NCBI GenBank assembly: GCA_026983855.1
Contig: JALSTE010000792.1
Span: 1 to 6,639, forward strand
Direction of reading: 5' to 3'
Length of the DNA stretch: 6,639 bases
Source of the DNA: Acidimicrobiia bacterium
GTDB lineage: Bacteria > Actinomycetota > Acidimicrobiia > Acidimicrobiales > Poriferisodalaceae
Below the pieces are notes generated by a model. That model ran no database searches and was not told where the DNA came from. It was given only the letters and a program-made list of their open reading frames with translations. Positions 1 to 6,064 of the stretch are shown here, one piece after another. Position numbers and translations under genes: made by a program. Each line of letters opens with the position of its first letter. Within the stretch, counting starts at the first letter, position 1.

Positions 1-170
1 AGGAAGCGGCGTGTTCCGCGGCCGCGCCACCCGGGGGAATCCCCGGAGCGACGGCCCCGACGAGGAAGCGGCGTGTTCCGCGGCCGCGCCACCCGGGGGA
101 ATCCCCGGAGCGACGGCCCCGACGAGGAAGCGGCGTGTTCCGCGGCCGCGCCACCCGGGGGGAATCCCCG
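1..170. repeat. 62-bp tandem repeat, about 2.75 copies, truncated by window edge
   Basis: Units begin at 1, 63 and 125. The first two are identical over 62 bp. The third matches for about 46 bp, carries one extra G in its G-run, and then diverges after about 170. Each unit holds a perfect 10-bp palindrome CGCGGCCGCG (17-26 in unit 1) and a hairpin with arms CCGGGG and CCCCGG around GAAT (31-46). The period is not a multiple of three, so each unit shifts frame and no constant peptide repeat results; open frames here only reflect high GC. The array probably continues to the left. I see no gene or convincing promoter between 1 and 219. It could be an intergenic minisatellite; the function is unknown. 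Confidence 0.9.
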
Positions 171-219
171 ACGGTGGTCCTCCCACCCGCGAGTGCCGGT
201 TCGCGCGACAATCAGTGGC

Positions 220-990
220 GTGCCGTCCACCCGAACCCGAGATCTGATGGAGGAGGCCGTCGAATTGGCCCGTGCCGCCGGTTCGCTGACCCTCGACTGG
301 TTCCGTCGGGGTGATCTGGTCGTCCACGACAAGGCCGACGGCACCGAGGTCACCGAGGCCGACCGGGCGGCGGAGACGATGGTCAGGGACTACCTGTCCC
401 GACGTCGCCCCGGCGACGCCGTGATCGGCGAGGAATTCGGGCGTATCGACGGCACCTCCGGTCTCACCTGGATCGTCGATCCCATCGACGGCACCTTCGG
501 ATTCATCCGGGGAGTTCCCCTGTACGCCACCCTGGTGGCGGTCATGGACGCCGAGGGGCCGGTGGTGGGGGTCATCGAGTTGCCCGCCCTCGGGCGCCGC
601 GTGTTCGCCGGGCGGGGCGAGGGTTGCTGGAACGATCAAACGCGGTGTTCGGTCTCGGCCACCTCCGACCTGCGTGGTTCCCTGGTGTGCGCCAGCGACT
701 GGGGTCTGGCCACCGAATCTCAGTTGGTGTCGCTCCACCGGGCCGGGGTGCACATGAGGACCTGGGGTGACGCCTACGGCTACGCCATGGTCGCCACCGG
801 GCAGGCCGATGCCATGATCGACCCGATCTGTTCGGAATGGGATCTCGCTCCCATGGGGGTGATCCTCGAGGAGTCCGGGGGACGATTCACCTCCCTGGGG
901 GGGATACGGAGCCACAGCGAGGGCAGCGGCCTGGCCACCAACGGGCCCATCCATGAGGCTCTGCTGACCCACCTGGCCGAGGCGCGATGA
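220..990 (+). CDS. hisN: Histidinol-phosphatase, inositol-monophosphatase family (HisN type)
   Basis: Predicted to hydrolyse L-histidinol phosphate to histidinol, the penultimate phase of histidine synthesis, in the cytosol with Mg2+. The 256-residue length fits the family (about 260). Visible motifs are GEEFG at 70-74 (metal-binding Glu), WIVDPIDGT ending at 92 (metal-binding Asp87 and Asp90), WGDAYGY at 182-188, and WDLAP at 207-211 (third metal Asp208), then EESGG and a C-terminal ATNGPIHE close to actinobacterial HisN as I recall it. The WGD.YGY block favours HisN over SuhB or CysQ. The usual Lys/Arg-Asn/Ser after DGT is replaced by Phe-Gly, so another small phosphate monoester remains possible. 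Start choice: GTG at 220 places the DLM segment a few residues inside the protein, as in homologues; ATG at 247 and GTG at 193 are alternatives, and none has a clear ribosome-binding site. It overlaps the next gene by 4 bases. Confidence 0.85.
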   Translation: MPSTRTRDLMEEAVELARAAGSLTLDWFRRGDLVVHDKADGTEVTEADRAAETMVRDYLSRRRPGDAVIGEEFGRIDGTSGLTWIVDPIDGTFGFIRGVPLYATLVAVMDAEGPVVGVIELPALGRRVFAGRGEGCWNDQTRCSVSATSDLRGSLVCASDWGLATESQLVSLHRAGVHMRTWGDAYGYAMVATGQADAMIDPICSEWDLAPMGVILEESGGRFTSLGGIRSHSEGSGLATNGPIHEALLTHLAEAR

Positions 991-2204
991 CGTCCTTCGA
1001 CATTCCCGGGGTGCCCGATCCGGAGAACCCCGGCCCAGCGGGCGACGAGTCCTCAGAGCCGGTGCCCGAGGTGGTGCTCTCCGAGCGGGACCGGATGCCC
1101 CGCTGGATTCCCCGGGCGATTCTGCTGTTCATGGTGGGGATCCTCTCCCTGTCCGTGTTCACCTGGCTGGTGGCCCGGCTGCGGTCCCTTCTCCTCATGA
1201 TCCTCGTGTCGCTGTTCCTGAGCTTCGCCATGGAACCGGCGGTGAACCGCCTCTCCCGCCGGGGATGGCGCCGGGGAGTGGCGACCGCCGCCGTCTTTCT
1301 CGGTGTGGTTCTCCTGCTCGCCGGCTTCCTCTTCGCCATGGGATCGGTCCTGGCCGATCAGATCCAGCGGCTCATAGACCAGGCCCCCACCTACATCGAG
1401 GACATCCAATCCTGGGCCGAATCACAGTTCAACGTGCAGATCGACGCCCAGGGTCTGATCGCCCAGTTCCAGCCCGACGGTCCCGGGGGATCCCTGGCCC
1501 AGGATCTGGCCGGTAATCTCGTCGATCTGAGCACCACGGTGGTGGGGCTGCTCTTCAAGGGGCTGACCGTGGTGCTGTTCACCTACTACCTCGTGGCCGA
1601 CGGGCCCCGCCTCCGGGCCTCCATCTGTTCGGTGCTGGCCCCCCGCCACCAGATCGAGGTGCTGCGGGTGTGGAACATCGCCATCGACAAGACCGGCGGC
1701 TACATCTACAGCCGGGCCCTGCTCTCGTTGCTGTCGATGCTCTTCCACTGGGCGGCCCTGGCCCTGCTGGGTGTCCCCTTCCCCCTGGCCCTGGCCATAT
1801 GGGTCGGTGTGGTCTCGCAGTTCATACCCGTGGTGGGCACCTACCTGGCCGGCCTGTTCCCGATACTGATCGCTCTGCTGAATGATCCGATCAGCGCCCT
1901 TTGGGTCCTGATCGTCATCGTGGTGTACCAGCAGATCGAGAACTATCTGTTCGCTCCCCGGGTCACGGCCCAGACCATGGAGATCCACCCCGCCGTGGCC
2001 TTCGGGGCCGTGATCGCCGGGGCCGGCATACTCGGTCCGGTGGGGGCCCTGCTGGCGCTGCCCGCCGGGGCGACGATCCAGGCCTTCGTATCCAGCTACC
2101 TCCAGCGCCACGAACTGGTCGACGCCGCCCTGATCTGGGGGGCGGACTTCGACCCGACTCCCGAGGTGATCCCGCCCCGGGATCCCGGCGGATCCGACGA
2201 CTGA
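987..2204 (+). CDS. AI-2E family (PerM-like) membrane permease
   Basis: A 405-residue integral membrane protein of the AI-2E_transport family, a usual length for it. The N-terminus is acidic and Pro-rich, probably cytosolic (about 1-40), and is followed by hydrophobic segments near 42-63, 66-82 and 98-120. EPAVNRLSRRGW at 83-94 is the typical loop between segments 2 and 3. A soluble stretch (about 120-180) comes next, then the conserved C-terminal membrane half with FIPVVGTY at 279-286 and IENYLFAPRV at 317-326, the best family signatures. Despite the name, most members are not autoinducer-2 transporters; some are linked to ion or other small-molecule export, and nothing here identifies the substrate. 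Translation is likely coupled to hisN through ATGA at 987-990. The tail after 390 is acidic and Pro-rich. The family call is firm and the function is open. Confidence 0.93.
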   Translation: MTSFDIPGVPDPENPGPAGDESSEPVPEVVLSERDRMPRWIPRAILLFMVGILSLSVFTWLVARLRSLLLMILVSLFLSFAMEPAVNRLSRRGWRRGVATAAVFLGVVLLLAGFLFAMGSVLADQIQRLIDQAPTYIEDIQSWAESQFNVQIDAQGLIAQFQPDGPGGSLAQDLAGNLVDLSTTVVGLLFKGLTVVLFTYYLVADGPRLRASICSVLAPRHQIEVLRVWNIAIDKTGGYIYSRALLSLLSMLFHWAALALLGVPFPLALAIWVGVVSQFIPVVGTYLAGLFPILIALLNDPISALWVLIVIVVYQQIENYLFAPRVTAQTMEIHPAVAFGAVIAGAGILGPVGALLALPAGATIQAFVSSYLQRHELVDAALIWGADFDPTPEVIPPRDPGGSDD

Positions 2205-2222
2205 GCTTCATCAGCCGAACAG

Positions 2223-2265
2223 CGATCCATCGGGACCGTGACCCTCCCGGGCCGGCGATGGATCG
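2223..2265. terminator. Inverted repeat 18 bp after the AI-2E gene, possible terminator
   Basis: Arms CGATCCATCG (2223-2232) and CGATGGATCG (2256-2265) are perfect 10-bp reverse complements with a 23-base GC-rich loop. The position just past the stop codon at 2204 suits transcript termination or 3'-end protection of the hisN/permease mRNA. No T-run follows, which is common in high-GC actinobacteria but leaves the role unproven. A protein-binding dyad for the downstream lipoprotein promoter is the alternative. Confidence 0.5.
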
Positions 2266-2353
2266 GTCGCGTAACCCAGCCGGGTCCACGGCGTCCGGAA
2301 GCCCAACGGCCCTCAACCCCTACACAGATGACACGCGGGGCCGACCAGACCCG

Positions 2354-2368
2354 GGGGGACACACCCCC
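2354..2368 (+). promoter_or_regulatory. Small G/C hairpin in the lipoprotein leader
   Basis: GGGGG (2354-2358) and CCCCC (2364-2368) flank ACACA, giving a 5-bp hairpin 12 bases upstream of the ribosome-binding site. It could influence translation initiation or be chance in GC-rich DNA. I could not find a convincing -10/-35 pair in 2205-2380. Confidence 0.25.
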
Positions 2369-2380
2369 TCCAACCAACCT

Positions 2381-2386
2381 GAGGAA
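2381..2386 (+). promoter_or_regulatory. Ribosome binding site for the lipoprotein gene
   Basis: GAGGAA lies 6 bases before ATG at 2393, with its GAGG core 8 bases before it. This fixes the lipoprotein start and is the clearest Shine-Dalgarno among the plus-strand genes. Confidence 0.75.
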
Positions 2387-2392
2387 ACACAG

Positions 2393-3157
2393 ATGAAGAA
2401 ACTCGTGGCCCTACTCACGGCCCTGGTGGTGCTGGCCGCCGCCTGCGGCGGAGGATCCGGGGGAGTCGAGGCCTCCCAGGAGGCGTTCTGCGCCCAGTCA
2501 CGCAAGATCGACGCCGCCACCAACAAGATCGACGCCGAGTCGTTGCCCATGAACGAGCAGTTCAAGAAGACCTTCGACGAGGTGCTGCCGATGATGGAGG
2601 ATGCCATCAAGGTGGCCCCCGCCGAGATCAAGGGAGACGCCGAGACCCTGGTGACGGGGATAAAGGAGCTCAAGAAGCAGCTCGAGGCCAATGACTACGA
2701 CATAACCAAGGTGGACGCCAGCCTCCTGAACAGCCCGGAGTTCAACAAGGCCAGTGACGCCATGGACGCCTACGGCAGGGACGTCTGCGGAATTGCCGAC
2801 AGCTCCTCGGCTGACCCCGGCCCGACCGCAGGCGACAGCTCCTCGGGTGACTCCGGCGCCATGGCCGACAGCTCCTCGGGTGACTCCGGCGCCATGGCCG
2901 ACAGCTCCTCGGGTGACTCCGGCGCCATGGCCGACAGCTCCTCGGGTGACTCCAGCCCACTTACGGGGGGAACGCTCGGTGAGCAGATGGTGGCCGGCCT
3001 CGTTGAGAGCGGATTCACCCAGGACGAGGCCGAGTGCATCATCGGGGAGATCGACCTCGGCAGCCTCAATGCCGATGAGGTCGATCCCAACTTCATCTTC
3101 GATGCCCTCGACGCCTGCGACATCTCCCTGGAGCGCATGGCCGAGATCGGCAGCTGA
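2393..3157 (+). CDS. Secreted lipoprotein with two Cys-pair domains and 11-residue repeat linker
   Basis: Unnamed 254-residue protein. The N-terminus MKKLVALLTALVVLAAAC is a lipoprotein signal with the lipidated Cys at 18, followed by a GGGSGG tether, so it is probably anchored outside the membrane. Residues 28-134 form a mostly helical domain bounded by Cys33 and Cys132, which may form a disulfide. Residues 148-187 are a low-complexity linker with three exact copies of DSSSGDSGAMA and one partial copy. Residues 190-254 are a small acidic helical domain with GFTQDEAEC and ALDACDI, putting Cys215 and Cys242 as a second possible pair; similar tails occur on other actinobacterial lipoproteins. 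The start is set by the GAGGAA site upstream. The gene stands alone, between a terminator-like repeat and a convergent operon. No catalytic motif is visible; a binding or structural envelope role is only an inference. Confidence 0.88.
   Translation: MKKLVALLTALVVLAAACGGGSGGVEASQEAFCAQSRKIDAATNKIDAESLPMNEQFKKTFDEVLPMMEDAIKVAPAEIKGDAETLVTGIKELKKQLEANDYDITKVDASLLNSPEFNKASDAMDAYGRDVCGIADSSSADPGPTAGDSSSGDSGAMADSSSGDSGAMADSSSGDSGAMADSSSGDSSPLTGGTLGEQMVAGLVESGFTQDEAECIIGEIDLGSLNADEVDPNFIFDALDACDISLERMAEIGS
2834..2953 (+). repeat. 33-bp in-frame tandem repeat, 3 exact units plus a partial
   Basis: Units at 2834-2866, 2867-2899 and 2900-2932 are identical at the DNA level. The fourth matches for 21 bp (2933-2953). 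A degenerate relative begins at 2798. The period is 11 codons, so copy-number change alters linker length without a frameshift. Exact nucleotide identity, including third codon positions, suggests recent duplication by slippage or recombination. Confidence 0.95.
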
Positions 3158-3219
3158 CCCCGACTCCGTCGCCGCCCTCCGAGTCCCCCGGATTCGGCAG
3201 GGTCGACCGAAGCACCCGC

Positions 3220-3235
3220 CGGTCCCGACGGACCG
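3220..3235. terminator. Short hairpin between convergent genes
   Basis: CGGTCC (3220-3225) and GGACCG (3230-3235) form a 6-bp stem with loop CGAC, 62 bases after the lipoprotein stop codon and just before a larger hairpin. It may contribute to 3'-end formation of the lipoprotein transcript; there is no T-run. Confidence 0.35.
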
Positions 3236-3238
3236 AGA

Positions 3239-3274
3239 TCAGGGCCCCGCTACCACCGGGTCGCGGGGCCCTGA
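3239..3274. terminator. 12-bp perfect hairpin at the convergent junction, likely bidirectional terminator
   Basis: TCAGGGCCCCGC (3239-3250) and GCGGGGCCCTGA (3263-3274) are exact reverse complements around a 12-base loop. On the minus strand the structure includes the stop codon and last codons of the HTTM gene; on the plus strand it lies 81 bases past the lipoprotein stop. Its length, GC content and place between convergent genes suit a terminator working in both directions. No T-run flanks it on either side. Confidence 0.65.
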
Positions 3275-4240
3275 CGCGCTTCCACCCCTCAGGGCCTTGG
3301 TCAGGGCCCGGCGACCCGACCTGAGGATGATCTCGGGTCGGGAGAACGATGCGAAGGCGACCCCGCTCAGCTGGTAGGGAAAGACGATTGCCATCAGGGC
3401 CAGGACCGTCACATGGAACCCCCACACGGCCCACACCCAGAGTCGGCGGAGACGTCCCGGCCACAGTGCGACCACCCCACCCAGTTCCAGGACCATGGCC
3501 CCCCAGGCCATGGGGGCGAACACGAACCCGAAGCGGGTGAGCCAACCCCCAAGAGGGCTGTACGGCTCCCCGAAGAGGGCTTTGCGCAGATTGTCGAGGG
3601 CGATGTGGCTGCCGAGGACGTCACCGTTGAGCCAGGCCATGCCACCGTTGCGCAGCTTGGCGTACCCGGCCAGGGCATAGCCGAGCACGGTGACCAGACC
3701 CATCAGTTGCAGCACCCAGCCGTACACCCATCCCCGGTCCGGCGTCCGCCCCGGGTCCCGACGACCCGAATCGAGGGCCATGGCGTCGGCCGCCGGTGAC
3801 CCCGCCAGGATGAGCAGGTGCAGCACCAGCAGATTCTCGGTGTGGAGCACCTGACCCCAGCTCAGCCGGTAGCTCAACAGCCAGAGGACACCGAGGGCGG
3901 CCACCGGCCCGCTCAGACGCCAGCGGTACCCGAGGGTCGCCCCCAGCAGGGCCACGGTCGTGACGACCAGCAGAACGAAGGTGGTCCCCGCTCCCACGGG
4001 GCGCGACAACAGCACGACCGGACCCACGGGTACGAACCGGGACTCCTCCAGACTGGTCACCGCCATCACGGCCGGGGCCCGGATCAACAGGTAGACCAGG
4101 GCGAATCCGAAGCTGAGGATCCTCACCGCCCCCAGGCGGTCCGCCGGGGCCTCCCCACACCAGCGCCCGAACCACCCCTTCGGGGCCTCCGGACCCCCAC
4201 CCCGGGATCCGGGTGCCGTGCCCCCCGCCGTCCGACTCAC
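3239..4240 (-). CDS. HTTM-domain multipass membrane protein
   Basis: A 333-residue integral membrane protein resembling the HTTM family, whose domain is related to the membrane part of vitamin K-dependent gamma-carboxylase. A Gly/Pro-rich N-terminus (1-35) precedes about seven hydrophobic segments. Family-like features are RLGAVRILSFGFAL at 35-48, the RFVPVGPV loop, the HTENLLVLHLLILA block, GYALAGYAKL followed by a Trp-rich segment, and WGFHVTVLALMAI near the C-terminus. Bacterial HTTM proteins mostly lack an assigned reaction, and carboxylase activity should not be assumed. Start choice: GTG at 4240 overlaps the upstream stop codon as GTGA. An in-frame TTG at 4255 has GGAGG (4266-4270) 10 bases before it and would add five residues. 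Partner of the FPMFS-motif gene upstream; transcription probably ends in the 3239-3274 hairpin. Confidence 0.85.
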   Translation of the reverse strand: MSRTAGGTAPGSRGGGPEAPKGWFGRWCGEAPADRLGAVRILSFGFALVYLLIRAPAVMAVTSLEESRFVPVGPVVLLSRPVGAGTTFVLLVVTTVALLGATLGYRWRLSGPVAALGVLWLLSYRLSWGQVLHTENLLVLHLLILAGSPAADAMALDSGRRDPGRTPDRGWVYGWVLQLMGLVTVLGYALAGYAKLRNGGMAWLNGDVLGSHIALDNLRKALFGEPYSPLGGWLTRFGFVFAPMAWGAMVLELGGVVALWPGRLRRLWVWAVWGFHVTVLALMAIVFPYQLSGVAFASFSRPEIILRSGRRALTKALRGGSASGPRDPVVAGP

Positions 4241-4728
4241 CGCGGCACCCGACAACCGGCACGAACCTCCACCGATAGGGGGGATCGATGCCCCTTGAAC
4301 CAGGCGATGGCGTCGTAGGTCTCACTGCGGATCTCCACCCTCACGACCTCGGCGTGGAGCGGGGACGGATCGGAGGCAAGTCGGGAGGCCGCGGCCCCGC
4401 ACAGGCGGGCCAGGGCGCCCGGTCCCTCCGCCACGGCCCGGGTCACCACCGACCCCGCGACTATGACCTCGTCGGTGCCGGCGGCGATCTCCGGTGGCAG
4501 CCGCACGGTGTGGCCCGCCGCGGTCAGCCCCACGACGGTGTCGATCCCACCGACGGGCGCCACCGCACGGGAGAACATGGGGAAAGGTGACAGGGGGAAG
4601 TCGTCACCCCGGGCGAGCAGGGCGGGGGAGAGGACCGCCAGAGCGACCAGAGCGGTGAGGAGGACGGCGACCGGACGCGGCGGGGTCCCGCGCCCCACCG
4701 ACGCGTCGTTGCCCGATCCGGTGTCCAC
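4237..4728 (-). CDS. Small membrane-anchored protein with DDFPLSPFPMFS motif, HTTM partner
   Basis: A 163-residue protein with a short polar N-terminus, one hydrophobic segment (about 19-39), then DDFPLSPFPMFS at 42-53 and a soluble region with alternating beta-like and helical stretches (for example HTVRLPPEI and ALARLCGAAASRL). An FPLS..PMFS motif after a membrane segment is, in my recollection, typical of small proteins encoded next to HTTM genes; the biochemical role is unknown. The topology suggests an extracytoplasmic soluble domain. The start is GTG at 4728, backed by a strong GGGAGGA site; longer in-frame readings back to 5022 would run under the divergent gene and lack support. It overlaps the HTTM gene by GTGA, so the two are probably translated together and may form a complex. 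Confidence 0.82.
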   Translation of the reverse strand: MDTGSGNDASVGRGTPPRPVAVLLTALVALAVLSPALLARGDDFPLSPFPMFSRAVAPVGGIDTVVGLTAAGHTVRLPPEIAAGTDEVIVAGSVVTRAVAEGPGALARLCGAAASRLASDPSPLHAEVVRVEIRSETYDAIAWFKGHRSPLSVEVRAGCRVPR

Positions 4729-4735
4729 GGGACCA

Positions 4736-4742
4736 TCCTCCC
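4736..4742 (-). promoter_or_regulatory. Ribosome binding site for the FPMFS-motif gene
   Basis: The minus strand reads GGGAGGA here, 7 bases before GTG at 4728. It decides the start: an ATG at 4736, also on the minus strand, is in a different frame and sits inside the site itself. Confidence 0.75.
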
Positions 4743-4798
4743 GCGTCCTCGCCCCCTTGGTCGACCGCGGTACGGCCCATCGGGCTATCGTGCCGCCG
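4743..4798. promoter_or_regulatory. Divergent promoter region
   Basis: Only 70 bases separate the two divergent starts, so both promoters must lie here or inside the genes. On the plus strand TATCGT (4786-4791) fits a TANNNT -10 element and ends 7 bases before ATG 4799. That would start transcription at the A of the start codon, as in leaderless mRNAs, which are common in actinobacteria; no Shine-Dalgarno precedes that ATG. A perfect 8-bp palindrome GGTCGACC (4759-4766) could be an operator. All of this is inferred from the sequence. Confidence 0.35.
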
Positions 4799-6064
4799 AT
4801 GGCGCTTCTCCGTAACCGATGGATGCGGCATCTCGCGGCCTGGATCGTCGGGATGACGGCGTTTCGGGTGGGCCTGGTTCCGGCCCAGGACTGCCCGGCG
4901 GTGACCCGGCACGATGTGGAGACGGCCCTCCGGAGCGCCACCTCGTGGGCCACGGCCAATCTGAGGGCCGATGGAACGTTCCTGTACCGGTACGACCGGG
5001 CCACCGACACCGACCTCGGCACCTACAACCTGATCCGTCACGCCGGTTTGGTCAGCTCCCTGTACAGCGCCGCCGCCACCCCGACGGACCCCTGGGTGAC
5101 CACCGCCGACGCCGGGCTGAACTACATGCTGGGAAATCTCATCGAGATCGACGGCATGGACGACGGCACGGTCAACGGCGTGATCGACGGGGCGGGCGGC
5201 ATGGTGGCGTTCACCGCCCCCGGCTTCGGGGTCCGGACCGGCGCCACGGCGTTGATGGTCAGTTCGATGGTGTACCGCCGGCGGTTGACCGGTCGCCGCG
5301 ACCTGGATCCCACTCTCAGGGCCGCCGGTCGTTTCCTCGTGTCCCAACAGGAGGCCGACGGCGCGGTGCGGGCCTTCTGGAATCGGGAGACGGGAGAACC
5401 CGTCCCCGGTCGCTACGGCCCCTTCGCCACCGGGGAGACGTTCTGGGCCCTGGCCCTGTTGGACCAGGAGTTTCCCGACGAGGGCTGGGGGGACGCCGCC
5501 TCGGCCACGGGCAGGTACATCGTCGAGGGTCGGCGGGCCAAGGAGGGCTACCTACTGCGTCTACCCGACCATTGGGCGGCCTACGGGTTCGACGCCCTGG
5601 AGAGGAATCCCGACGCCGCCGAGCTCGAGTATCTCCGCAGGCTGGCTGGTGACATGGCCCTGATGAGCCGGGTGGAGTCGCAGCGCCGGACCTCGGGTGT
5701 CCAGAACCTCATTCGCTGGAATCAGGCCCTGGGGGCCGGGGTGGGGGCCATGGGCGAGGGCACGGCGGCATTGTGGCGGATGGCCCCGCGAGTCGACTCC
5801 CTATCACCGGTCCGGGCCGAACTCCGGCAACGTCTGCTGTGCGTCGCCGGTCTGATGGTCAGCCGGCAGGTGCGGCCCGGTGAGGGTGTGCCTCCCGAGG
5901 CGGCCGGGGCCTGGTTCCGGCGGGACGTCACCCAGATCGACGACCAGCAGCACTCGATCTCGGCCCTGGCGGCGATCATCGGGGTGTTCGACGCCGCTGA
6001 TCCCCGGGGTGATCCCCTGCCGATGGCCGCCCTGTCCCGACCCCGCCGAGGTGCCGAACCATGA
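4799..6064 (+). CDS. Exported alpha/alpha-toroid (six-hairpin glycosidase-like) protein
   Basis: A 421-residue protein with an Arg-rich start, a hydrophobic stretch (about 12-27) and VPAQ before Asp31, resembling a Sec signal peptide or N-terminal anchor. The rest is a series of paired helices with aromatic loop motifs: DGTFLYRYD (58-66), YNLIRHAG (76-83), RYGPFATGETFWAL (205-218), DHWAAYGFDALE (257-268) and DVTQIDDQQHSISAL (376-390). This pattern, with recurring W/Y-G and ALL-type helices, suits the six-hairpin/terpenoid-cyclase-like toroid fold, seen in glycoside hydrolases, epimerases and lanthionine synthetase-like proteins. The RHAG and QIDDQQH motifs hint at one specific subfamily, but I cannot name a substrate. 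The start is ATG 4799 (GTG 4790 also possible) with no ribosome site. It overlaps the MarC-like gene by ATGA. Confidence 0.8.
   Translation: MALLRNRWMRHLAAWIVGMTAFRVGLVPAQDCPAVTRHDVETALRSATSWATANLRADGTFLYRYDRATDTDLGTYNLIRHAGLVSSLYSAAATPTDPWVTTADAGLNYMLGNLIEIDGMDDGTVNGVIDGAGGMVAFTAPGFGVRTGATALMVSSMVYRRRLTGRRDLDPTLRAAGRFLVSQQEADGAVRAFWNRETGEPVPGRYGPFATGETFWALALLDQEFPDEGWGDAASATGRYIVEGRRAKEGYLLRLPDHWAAYGFDALERNPDAAELEYLRRLAGDMALMSRVESQRRTSGVQNLIRWNQALGAGVGAMGEGTAALWRMAPRVDSLSPVRAELRQRLLCVAGLMVSRQVRPGEGVPPEAAGAWFRRDVTQIDDQQHSISALAAIIGVFDAADPRGDPLPMAALSRPRRGAEP

Noticed and set aside
1..170. CRISPR array
   Set aside because: Units are directly abutted with no unique spacers, and no cas gene is present.
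73..219. Upstream in-frame extension of the hisN reading frame through the tandem repeat
   Set aside because: It translates the 62-bp repeat, shows no similarity to the family N-terminus, and repeats also stay open in another frame, as expected from high GC.
1422..2111. Long minus-strand frame inside the AI-2E gene
   Set aside because: Its Gln/Gly/His-rich composition is typical of the antisense of high-GC coding sequence, with no recognisable domain.
987..2204. Quorum-sensing autoinducer-2 export as the function of the permease
   Set aside because: The family name is historical; no LuxS or Lsr gene is nearby and the substrate cannot be read from sequence.
1901..2392. Upstream in-frame extension of the lipoprotein into the AI-2E gene
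   Set aside because: The lipoprotein signal and ribosome-binding site place the start at 2393; the extension is Arg/Pro/Gly-rich out-of-frame translation.
2770..3138. Minus-strand reading frame containing a repeated PEELSAMA peptide
   Set aside because: It is the antisense shadow of the lipoprotein's 33-bp repeat, lacks a ribosome site and lies fully inside a well-supported gene.
4463..4798. Longer start for the toroid protein
   Set aside because: It would run antisense through the FPMFS gene and bury the signal peptide in the interior of the protein.
4729..5022. Longer start for the FPMFS-motif protein
   Set aside because: The extra 98 residues are low-complexity antisense of the toroid gene, and a strong ribosome site sits before GTG 4728.
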